11,558 nt of DNA, taken from assembly GCA_947625995.1 (NCBI GenBank), contig CANQQN010000047.1, forward strand, positions 1-11,558, read 5' to 3'. The notes under the pieces were generated by a model, which did no database searches, had not been told where the DNA came from, and worked only from the letters and a program-made list of their open reading frames with translations. Position numbers and translations under genes: made by a program. Within the stretch, counting starts at the first letter, position 1. Every line of letters starts with the position of its first letter. Positions 1 through 6,199 of the stretch are shown here, in pieces. This DNA is from an uncultured Lachnospiraceae bacterium (lineage in GTDB: Bacteria; Bacillota; Clostridia; Lachnospirales; Lachnospiraceae).

Positions 1-13
1 AGATAACAATGTA

Positions 14-418
14 TTATCCTTCATCCATCTTCATCAAATTCCGTGGATGTTTCTCCGTCAAGATTTCTTTCTGTTTATGCATGGAAACATAAGTATAAAT
101 CTCCGTTGTATTAATGGAACTATGCCCTAGCATTTTTTGTATATACCGAATGTCCACATCCGCTTCCAGCAGGAGAGTGGCGAAAGAGTGCCGGAACATA
201 TGAGGCGTGATGTGCATTGTAATTCCTGCGATACGGACGTACTTGCAGATCATATTTCGTACCGATTGCTCGGACAGGTGGTTATGACGGCGATTCAGGA
301 ACAGCTAGTTGCTGCCAAATGTCATGAATATTCGCGTTTCCGCAGATTGCAGTAAAATATAGCTCCGATCACATAAACGTAAGTAGCGGTCGTTTTTTTG
401 AAAGGTTTTGAATAACAG
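14..418 (-). pseudogene. Tyrosine recombinase (phage-type integrase) remnant, C-terminal part
   Basis: This is the catalytic C-terminal part of a XerC/XerD-like tyrosine recombinase, an enzyme that cuts and rejoins DNA at attachment sites. The open stretch 253-14 holds the HxxR box (HMFRHSFAT), the LGHSS turn and the IYTYV segment with the expected nucleophilic tyrosine, ending at a TAA. Reading upstream in the same frame, the family-like text LFLNRRHNHLSEQSVRN continues to an amber codon at 305-307, where relatives usually have an aromatic residue before LFLN. Before it the frame stays open to about 418 (FKTFQKNDRYLRL..., then LLQSAETRIFMTFGSN). The segment normally holding the first catalytic arginine (TGLRxSEL type) is not visible, so an internal deletion is likely besides the nonsense codon. 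The N-terminal DNA-binding domain is absent. A short protein starting at ATG 253 could be made but would lack catalytic residues. The family call is firm; the exact 5' limit is inferred. Confidence 0.75.
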
Positions 419-441
419 CCTGTGAACAGGGACAACTGAAT

Positions 442-463
442 AAGCCCCACCGAAACCGGGCTT
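442..463. repeat. Small inverted repeat between the two mobile-element remnants
   Basis: AAGCCC (442-447) and GGGCTT (458-463) form a 6-bp perfect stem with a 10-base loop. On the plus strand a T-rich run follows about 10 bases later. It lies between the transposase stop codon and the recombinase remnant, so it may be part of the insertion sequence end or a weak terminator. No matching terminal repeat was found at the other side, so the element's outer boundary stays undefined. Confidence 0.3.
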
Positions 464-487
464 GCGTGAAAATATTTTTTTCTCTGT

Positions 488-1026
488 TCAGACGACCAGC
501 TTCAGGCAAAGTTGACGGTATTTGGGACGTTTCGTCCTGAACCACAGCCGGATCCCTTCCTTTGCATAGGTGAGGATCCCTGAGATGCCTTTGGCCAGTC
601 GGTAATAGCAGAAATGAACTTTCTCTTTTACTGGGTCTGCTTTCCGCAGGATGGCGGCCTTAAGGACACAAGGCCGAGGGCCTCAAATTTATAACCATCG
701 GGTTTTATCACATCGCTGTCGTCAATAAAAATGACAGGTTCATCAGGGACCCATCTGCGGATGGTATTGAGATAAGACTGCAGGGCGAGCAAAGGGATGC
801 CCTTATCCAGATGGCGGGAGAAACGATCGACGGAATTGAGCTTTTTGGCCTTTTCATGAAGCTGGTCAGCGATATCAGTGAGGAGACAGCTTTTGGAGGC
901 AAGGATGCCGTAGGACATGTCAGCAGAGAATTTTTTGTCGGGTTTGGGAAGGGAGCAGGAAATTTAATTGGAAAAAGTTAAAATTTCTCTTTTCAATTGG
1001 TAAGTATTTGATGTAAAATTGACCAT
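488..1026 (-). pseudogene. IS4-type DDE transposase remnant, nonsense codon plus large internal deletion
   Basis: The gene starts at ATG 1026 behind a strong GGAGG and reads MVNFTSNTYQLKREILTFSN, then hits TAA at 964-966 (codon 21). The frame resumes with PKPDKKFSADMSYGILASKSCLLTDIADQLHE and runs to IFIDDSDVIKPDGYKFEALG near 673, which includes the first DDE aspartate region. From there the matching text is in another frame: RKADPVKEKVHFCYYRLAK, then a C-terminal end KYRQLCLKLVV and TGA at 488-490. As I know this family, full proteins are about 420-450 residues, so roughly 250-300 middle codons are missing, including the other catalytic residues. The deletion junction is at about 660-673. The copy cannot make an active transposase. 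A 96-residue fragment could be translated from ATG 918. Family assignment comes from remembered sequence similarity to clostridial IS4-type transposases. Confidence 0.8.
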
Positions 1027-1106
1027 AAGGAATCCTCCGTTTTTTGTTTAGTAAGGTTTGAGTTTGGTCACTTAATTTTACACCAAAAATGGACAGGATT
1101 CCTTAT
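1025..1106 (-). promoter_or_regulatory. Transposase leader inverted repeat that can mask the ribosome binding site
   Basis: ATAAGGAATCCT (1025-1036) is perfectly repeated in inverse as AGGATTCCTTAT (1095-1106), 12 bp with 58 bases between. In a minus-strand transcript the inner arm covers the last bases of the GGAGG and the first two bases of the transposase start codon. A transcript entering from outside would therefore fold up and hide the start site, while one starting between the arms would not. IS10 and IS50 are known to block read-through expression this way; applying the idea here is inference. Confidence 0.6.
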
Positions 1107-1197
1107 TTTTAAGGCAATTTTTTTAAGTTGTTCATTAGCATAGCGATAAAACTGGTGGTGCGTGGATAAAACTACGGAAACTCAAGCCCGGTAACTC

Positions 1198-1226
1198 TTG
1201 ACGAAAGCAGCCGTCTGTTATACAAT
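1198..1226 (+). promoter_or_regulatory. Sigma-A type promoter of the gntR-clpC operon
   Basis: TTGACG (1198-1203) and TACAAT (1221-1226) are separated by exactly 17 bases and each matches the consensus at five of six positions. The first gene starts 34 bases after the -10 box. This placement rules out the in-frame TTG at 1198 as a start codon and favours ATG 1261. It lies about 90 bases beyond the insertion-sequence remnant, so the element apparently landed just upstream of a working promoter. Confidence 0.8.
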
Positions 1227-1236
1227 GCATATAACA
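1216..1236. promoter_or_regulatory. Candidate GntR/YtrA operator over the -10 box
   Basis: TGTTATA (1216-1222) and TATAACA (1230-1236) form a perfect 7-bp inverted repeat with a 7-base centre. It covers the -10 hexamer and the expected transcription start. A dimer bound here would block RNA polymerase. Being directly in front of a gene for a winged-helix repressor, it is the natural candidate for autoregulation. The link to that protein is inferred from position only. Confidence 0.55.
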
Positions 1237-1260
1237 ACAAATTCCGCGAGGAGACTACTT

Positions 1261-1626
1261 ATGGTCATTGAAATAGATTTTAACAGCAGCGAGGCCATTT
1301 ATATGCAGCTTCGTAATCAGATCATTCTCGGTATTGCCACCTCCCAGCTTCAGGAGGGGGAGACGCTGCCCAGCGTCCGGCAGATGGCGGAACATATCGG
1401 AATTAACATGCATACGGTGAACAAGGCATATACTGTACTGAAGCAAGAAGGTTTTTTGAAGTTGGACAGGCGCAAAGGCGCGGTGATCGCCCTTGATATA
1501 GACAAGCTGCGGGCGCTGGAGGTTTTGCGGCAGGATCTGAGGGTGATGTTGGCTTGGGGAAGCTGCAAAAAGATTTCCAGAGAAGAAGTACATCAGTTGA
1601 TTGATGAGATATATGAAGAATATTAA
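1261..1626 (+). CDS. GntR-family transcriptional regulator, YtrA subfamily
   Basis: This is a 121-residue DNA-binding regulator. Residues about 5-75 form the GntR winged helix: IDFNSSEAIYMQLRNQI, then GETLPSVRQMAEHIGIN and HTVNKAYTVLKQEGFL, the recognition helix and wing. The remaining 45 or so residues are a short helical tail (LRQDLRVMLAWGSCKK...), too small for the FadR or UTRA ligand domains, which is the YtrA pattern. YtrA-type proteins usually repress their own operon, commonly one encoding an ABC transporter. Here the next gene is clpC, 15 bases downstream behind its own AGGAGG, so both are almost surely co-transcribed. ATG 1261 is chosen because GAGGAGA sits 6 bases before it and because upstream codons overlap the promoter. 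It occupies the place that CtsR has in many Firmicutes clpC operons, but it is not a CtsR homologue. The signal it senses is unknown. Confidence 0.9.
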   Translation: MVIEIDFNSSEAIYMQLRNQIILGIATSQLQEGETLPSVRQMAEHIGINMHTVNKAYTVLKQEGFLKLDRRKGAVIALDIDKLRALEVLRQDLRVMLAWGSCKKISREEVHQLIDEIYEEY

Positions 1627-1641
1627 ACAGGAGGCCACTAC

Positions 1642-4110
1642 ATGAGTTTACAATACACGGCTATGGCGAAGCAGGCGCTGAATCTTTCCAGAAAGATTGC
1701 CAGAGATTTGGGGCAGCCCCATATCGGTACGGAGCACATTCTTGCGGGATTGTGCAAGGAACCGGAAGGGGTCGCGTCCCACGTGCTGCACATGGCAGGC
1801 ATTGACGAAGAGCACATTCTGGACTACATGAAGGAACTGTTCCGGGAGAATGTGGTCAGTCCCTCCAAGGTAGAGGGTTACACGCCCCGGGCGGAAAAGC
1901 TTCTGGAGGATGCGCAGGAGGAAGCGCTTCGGTTCAAGGCCCAGAGCGTCGGTACAGAGCATATCCTGCTGGCGCTTCTGAAAGATACGGAGAGCGTGGC
2001 GTCCCGTATGCTTCAGGGGTTGGACGCGCCGGTGCAGAAGATCTACGCGGCGGTGCTGGTAAGTATGGGTGAGAGCGAGGCTGTCTACACAGACGAATTC
2101 CTTGCCCAGAAAGGAAAGAAGCGCGGCAAACTCCAATCCACCCTTGAGAAATACAGCCGGGATCTGACTGCGCTGGCCAAAGCAGGGGAACTGGATCCTG
2201 TCATCGGGCGGGAGGATGAACTGCTGCGTATGGTGCAGATCTTAAGCCGCAAAACAAAAAACAATCCCTGCCTTATCGGAGAGCCGGGTGTAGGGAAGAC
2301 GGCCATTGTGGAGGCATTGGCCCAAAAGATCGTGGACGGAAATATCTCCCGAAGCATGGCCGGCAAGCGGATCGTCACACTGGATCTTTCCGGCATGGTG
2401 GCAGGCAGCAAATACAGGGGAGAATTTGAAGAGCGGATCAAAAAGGTCATTGAAGAAGTGACCTCCGCAGGGAACATTATCCTGTTTGTGGACGAGATCC
2501 ACACCATGATCGGTGCAGGCGGCGCGGAGGGCGCTATCGATGCATCCAATATCCTGAAGCCTTCCCTTGCCAGAGGGGAATTGCAGATGATCGGTGCCAC
2601 TACGCTGGAGGAATACCGCAAATATATTGAAAAGGACGCAGCCCTGGAACGGCGTTTTCAGCCCGTCACGGTAGATGAACCTACCGAGGAGCAGACTCTA
2701 GAGATCCTTATGGGGCTTCGGGGCAGATATGAAGCCCACCATCAGGTGCACATTACCGACGAAGGGCTGCAGGCGGCGGTGCGGCTTTCCAAACGCTATA
2801 TCACGGACCGGTTTCTGCCTGACAAAGCCATTGACCTGATGGATGAGGCCATGGCAAAGGTACGCCTGTCCGGCTTTGAATTTCCGCCGTCGATCGTGCG
2901 TCTGGAGGAAAGCTGTAAGGAACTGCGCCATCTGAAGGAGCAGGCCCTTGCAGGAGAAGATTTTCTTCAGGCGGCAGAATATAAAAAACAGCAGATTGCT
3001 CAGGAGGAAAAATTAAAGCGGGCGAAGCAGCGGCATGCATATGCAAACCGGGGACGGGAGCTGGTGGTAGACGAAGATCAGGTTGCCGAGGTAGTGGGCA
3101 AATGGACGAAGATCCCGGTGAAGCAGTTGGAGGAAGAGGAGAGCAAACGGCTGCTCCGGCTGGAAACAGTACTCCACAAGCGGGTCGTGGGTCAGGAAGA
3201 GGCTGTGTCCGCCGTGGCGAAGGCCATCAAGCGGGGCAGAGTCGGGCTGAAAGACCCCGGACGCCCCACCGGTTCTTTCCTGTTTCTGGGCCCTACCGGC
3301 GTGGGAAAGACGGAGCTTACCAAGGCGCTGACAGAGGCGGTATTCGGCACGGAGGAGGCGCTCATCCGTGTTGATATGTCGGAATATATGGAGAAACACA
3401 GTGTCTCCAAGCTGATCGGAGCCCCTCCCGGATATGTAGGTTACAATGAAGGCGGGCAGGTCAGCGAAAAGGTCCGCAGGAATCCTTATTCGGTGATCCT
3501 GTTTGATGAGATCGAAAAAGCCCATCCTGACGTGTTCAACATGCTCCTGCAGGTGCTGGACGACGGGCATATCACCGACGCCCAAGGACGGAAGATCGAT
3601 TTTAAAAATACCATTATCATCATGACGTCCAACGCCGGGGCAAAGGCCATCATCTCTCCGAAAAAGCTGGGCTTTGCGGCGCAGGCGGATGAAAAGGCGG
3701 ACTATGAGCAGATGAAGGCCGGCGTGATGGAGGAAGTAAGACGGCTGTTCAAGCCTGAGTTTTTGAACCGGATCGATGAAATGATCGTGTTCCACAGCCT
3801 TGGGAAAGAAGAAGTGACAAAAATTGCTTCCATTATGCTGCGGGAACTGAATCAGCGCTGCCAGAAGCAGATGAACATCACGCTGGTGTTCCGTCCCAGC
3901 GCAAAAGAGCTTCTGGTGGAAAAGGGATACGATGAGAAGTATGGGGCCCGTCCCCTGCGGCGGAGCATCCAGACACTGTTGGAGGACGCGCTGGCGGAGG
4001 AGATCCTGAAAGGAAATGTGCGAAAGGGCGATACGGTGATCGTTTCCAAACAGGGAGACGCGCTGAAGTTCGTGAAGAAGACGCCGGAGCAAGAAGGGGA
4101 AGTACGGTAG
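1642..4110 (+). CDS. clpC: ATP-dependent Clp protease ATP-binding subunit ClpC
   Basis: This is a cytoplasmic AAA+ unfoldase that feeds proteins to the ClpP peptidase. At 822 residues it is near the usual 810-820. In order it has a double Clp N domain (about 1-145), AAA domain 1 with Walker A GEPGVGKT (213-220) and Walker B aspartate-glutamate at 284-285, and a UVR-containing middle domain (about 425-460). AAA domain 2 follows with GPTGVGKT (550-557), the pore segment GAPPGYVGY and Walker B at 622-623, and last the D2 small domain ending near YGARPLRRSIQ. The middle domain is the short ClpC form, not the long ClpB coiled coil. Residues 676-678 (LGF, after SPKK) match the hydrophobic-Gly-hydrophobic loop that docks on ClpP. 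AGGAGG at 1630-1635 precedes the ATG. ClpC usually needs adaptors such as MecA or McsB; none is encoded nearby. Confidence 0.97.
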   Translation: MSLQYTAMAKQALNLSRKIARDLGQPHIGTEHILAGLCKEPEGVASHVLHMAGIDEEHILDYMKELFRENVVSPSKVEGYTPRAEKLLEDAQEEALRFKAQSVGTEHILLALLKDTESVASRMLQGLDAPVQKIYAAVLVSMGESEAVYTDEFLAQKGKKRGKLQSTLEKYSRDLTALAKAGELDPVIGREDELLRMVQILSRKTKNNPCLIGEPGVGKTAIVEALAQKIVDGNISRSMAGKRIVTLDLSGMVAGSKYRGEFEERIKKVIEEVTSAGNIILFVDEIHTMIGAGGAEGAIDASNILKPSLARGELQMIGATTLEEYRKYIEKDAALERRFQPVTVDEPTEEQTLEILMGLRGRYEAHHQVHITDEGLQAAVRLSKRYITDRFLPDKAIDLMDEAMAKVRLSGFEFPPSIVRLEESCKELRHLKEQALAGEDFLQAAEYKKQQIAQEEKLKRAKQRHAYANRGRELVVDEDQVAEVVGKWTKIPVKQLEEEESKRLLRLETVLHKRVVGQEEAVSAVAKAIKRGRVGLKDPGRPTGSFLFLGPTGVGKTELTKALTEAVFGTEEALIRVDMSEYMEKHSVSKLIGAPPGYVGYNEGGQVSEKVRRNPYSVILFDEIEKAHPDVFNMLLQVLDDGHITDAQGRKIDFKNTIIIMTSNAGAKAIISPKKLGFAAQADEKADYEQMKAGVMEEVRRLFKPEFLNRIDEMIVFHSLGKEEVTKIASIMLRELNQRCQKQMNITLVFRPSAKELLVEKGYDEKYGARPLRRSIQTLLEDALAEEILKGNVRKGDTVIVSKQGDALKFVKKTPEQEGEVR

Positions 4111-4168
4111 GCGCTGCCGGTATTTGCAAAGGCGGTACAAAAATTCCGAAAATAAAAAGAAAATATAC

Positions 4169-4197
4169 TGGAAATTTGTCGTATAGTGGGGTATGAT
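4169..4197 (+). promoter_or_regulatory. Possible promoter for the small unknown gene and radA
   Basis: In the 198-base gap after clpC, TGGAAA (4169-4174) and TATGAT (4192-4197) are spaced by 17 bases, with four and five of six consensus matches. The gap is AT-rich here and no convincing terminator hairpin follows clpC, so read-through from the clpC promoter is also possible. The call is tentative. Confidence 0.35.
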
Positions 4198-4308
4198 GGT
4201 GCTGGGATCATAAGATCATGGGCTTCCGTACAGGACGCGGCTATTGTATCATAGATCTCTGGTCAACAGCAAAGGAAAGACATAAAACAGGGGAAAGGAA
4301 AGAATACT

Positions 4309-4719
4309 ATGGCAGTCATCAAAGAGTTAATGAAAAAAGAAGCCGACGGCACCATTAGCTTTGGCGATTATAGTCTGGCTTCCAAGACGAAGCTGGCGGA
4401 TTTTGATTACAAAGGGGATCTGATGAAGGTGAAAACCTTTAAGGAGATCACCAAGCTGGAGCGGAATGGACTTTTTGTGTATGAGTCCGTGCCCGGCACG
4501 GCCGTGGAGCACATGGAACTGCTTCCTTACGGAATGCGGTTTCTGGTCAGCGGTACTCAGGACACACAGATCACGCTGGGACTTGAAGAAGGCGCGGAGT
4601 ATCATGTGATTCTGGATCAGAAGGAGATCGGTATCATCAAAACAAATATGGGCGGCAAGCTGTCCTTCAGCGTGGAACTGGAGCCGGATGTGCCTATGGA
4701 AGTAAAAGTAAGCAGGTAA
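4309..4719 (+). CDS. Small conserved-looking protein of unknown function between clpC and radA
   Basis: This gene encodes a 136-residue soluble protein with no signal peptide or membrane segment. A purine-rich AAGGAAAGA lies about 7 bases before the ATG. The sequence begins MAVIKELMKKEADGTISFGD and then alternates short hydrophobic and charged stretches with many glycines (GLFVYESVPGTAVEH, GGKLSFSVELEPDVPME), suggesting a beta-rich fold of perhaps two small sheets. I see no catalytic motif, cysteine cluster or nucleotide-binding loop. I recall very similar proteins in Lachnospiraceae databases under the name endosialidase, but nothing here resembles a sialidase catalytic domain, so I do not adopt that name. 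It lies 198 bases after clpC and 57 bases before radA, and a hairpin right after its stop may end part of the transcripts. The coding call is well supported by length, start signal and codon use; the function is open. Confidence 0.85.
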   Translation: MAVIKELMKKEADGTISFGDYSLASKTKLADFDYKGDLMKVKTFKEITKLERNGLFVYESVPGTAVEHMELLPYGMRFLVSGTQDTQITLGLEEGAEYHVILDQKEIGIIKTNMGGKLSFSVELEPDVPMEVKVSR

Positions 4720-4727
4720 TTGATTGC

Positions 4728-4756
4728 GGCGCGGCTGTATTTTTTACAGCCGTGTC
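4728..4756 (+). terminator. Hairpin, possible attenuating terminator before radA
   Basis: CGGCTGTA (4732-4739) and TACAGCCG (4745-4752) form a perfect 8-bp stem around a five-T loop, and the stem extends outward to 12 pairs if two G-U pairs are allowed. It begins 8 bases after the stop codon of the preceding gene. The tail (TTGATTTTT) is only moderately T-rich, so it may lower rather than stop transcription into radA. It also argues against translation of radA from the upstream in-frame codon at 4720. Confidence 0.5.
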
Positions 4757-4776
4757 TTGATTTTTGGGAGCGGGAA

Positions 4777-6147
4777 ATGGCAAAGGATAAGAAAACAGTT
4801 TTTTTCTGTCAGAACTGCGGGTATGAATCCGGCAAATGGCAGGGACAGTGTCCTGCCTGCAGAGAATGGAATACGTTTGTGGAGGAGACGGTAACCACGG
4901 TTTCGGCAAAGAGGCGTTCCGGCGGACAGGAGGCTGCGCGGGCGTCGAAGCTTTCCCAGATCCAGACAGGACGGGAAAGCCGTATGAGCACCGGCTACGG
5001 GGAGCTTGACCGGGTGCTGGGAGGCGGTATTGTCCGCGGCTCCCTTGTGCTGGTGGGAGGCGACCCGGGCATCGGCAAATCCACCCTGCTTTTGCAGGTC
5101 TGCAGAAATCTTACTGCCGGAGGAGAAAAAGTGCTTTATATTTCCGGCGAGGAATCCCTGCAGCAGATCAAGATGCGGGCAGACCGTGTGGGAGAATTTC
5201 CAAACGACATGCTTCTGTTCTGCGAGACCAGTCTGGAATTGGTGGAGGAGATGATCCGGCGGGAAAGGCCCAAGGTAGTGGTCATCGATTCGATTCAGAC
5301 TATGTACCGGGAGGACTTAAGCTCCGCGCCGGGCAGCGTGTCTCAGGTGCGGGAGGCCACCAACACCTTCATGCAGATCGCCAAGGGCATGGAGATCACC
5401 GTGTTTTTGGTTGGCCATGTGACCAAGGAAGGCGTGGTGGCAGGGCCAAGGGTGCTGGAGCATATGGTGGATACGGTGCTTTATTTTGAAGGGGATCGTT
5501 ATGCTGCCTACCGCATCCTGCGGGGCGTGAAGAACCGGTTTGGTTCCACCAACGAGATCGGTGTGTTTGAGATGCGGGAAAGCGGACTTTCGGAGGTTGC
5601 GAATCCTTCCGAATACATGTTGAGCGGCAAGCCCGAGGGGGCTTCCGGCTCTATTGTGGCCTGCGCCATGGAGGGCACGCGCCCTATTTTGGTGGAGGTA
5701 CAGGCGCTGGTGTGCCGCACGAATTTCGGGATACCGAGAAGGACCGCCGTGGGGGCCGATATCAACCGGGTAAATCTTTTGATGGCAGTTCTGGAAAAGC
5801 GGCTTGGTGTAGCGCTGGGCGACTGTGACGCCTACGTGAACATTGCCGGCGGCATCCGCATGAATGAGCCGGCTCTTGATCTTGCCATTGTGCTGGCCAT
5901 CCTATCCAGCAAAAAGGATGTGTCCTTGGGGGAGAAGACCATTGCTTTTGGCGAGGTGGGCCTGTCCGGCGAGATCCGGGCGGTGACCATGGCCAGACAG
6001 CGGGTGGCGGAAGCCAAAAAGCTGGGGTTTGCCCGGTGCATCCTGCCGCAGGTGTCTTTGGACGGCATGGAGCCGGTGGAAGGCATCCGGCTTATAGGGG
6101 TGCGGATGGTAAAAGATCTGGAAAAGGTACTTGCATTTACCGGATGA
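4777..6147 (+). CDS. radA: DNA repair protein RadA (Sms)
   Basis: RadA is a hexameric RecA-like DNA helicase that helps RecA-driven branch migration and repair of stalled forks. The 456-residue protein has the full family layout: a C4 zinc finger with Cys 11, 14, 25 and 28 (CQNCGY...CPAC), a RecA-like core with Walker A GGDPGIGKST (94-103) and Walker B VVVIDS around Asp171, and the RadA-specific KNRFG motif (252-256). A C-terminal Lon-protease-like domain follows from about 290, which in this family is a scaffold and not a protease. ATG 4777 is preferred, with GGGAG 6 bases before it, because it gives the usual length and N terminus; starting at 4720 would add 19 residues translated through a hairpin. 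Linkage to clpC is classic for Firmicutes, but the commonly following disA is absent and purH comes next. Confidence 0.97.
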   Translation: MAKDKKTVFFCQNCGYESGKWQGQCPACREWNTFVEETVTTVSAKRRSGGQEAARASKLSQIQTGRESRMSTGYGELDRVLGGGIVRGSLVLVGGDPGIGKSTLLLQVCRNLTAGGEKVLYISGEESLQQIKMRADRVGEFPNDMLLFCETSLELVEEMIRRERPKVVVIDSIQTMYREDLSSAPGSVSQVREATNTFMQIAKGMEITVFLVGHVTKEGVVAGPRVLEHMVDTVLYFEGDRYAAYRILRGVKNRFGSTNEIGVFEMRESGLSEVANPSEYMLSGKPEGASGSIVACAMEGTRPILVEVQALVCRTNFGIPRRTAVGADINRVNLLMAVLEKRLGVALGDCDAYVNIAGGIRMNEPALDLAIVLAILSSKKDVSLGEKTIAFGEVGLSGEIRAVTMARQRVAEAKKLGFARCILPQVSLDGMEPVEGIRLIGVRMVKDLEKVLAFTG

Positions 6148-6199
6148 ATGATGTAAGGTTATAGGAGTTTGAAAGTTTTACAGAAAAGGAGGAAATATC

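Noticed and set aside
1198..1260. N-terminal extension of the GntR protein from TTG 1198
   Set aside because: The extension overlaps the -35 and -10 boxes and the palindrome, is not GntR-like, and ATG 1261 has a good ribosome binding site.
1107..1260. CIRCE or CtsR-type heat shock operator upstream of clpC
   Set aside because: I looked for TTAGCACTC-N9-GAGTGCTAA and tandem GGTCAAA-type repeats and found neither.
3013..4140. 375-codon open frame on the minus strand under clpC
   Set aside because: It is antisense to a perfectly conserved ClpC region and its translation (His, Leu and Arg-rich) resembles no protein family; it is a codon-bias shadow.
4720..4776. RadA start at ATT 4720
   Set aside because: It begins directly after the previous stop, runs through a 12-pair hairpin, and gives 19 non-family residues before the normal N terminus.
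6148..6199. Purine riboswitch in front of purH
   Set aside because: The gap is only 52 bases, too short for the aptamer plus expression platform, and no aptamer core is visible.
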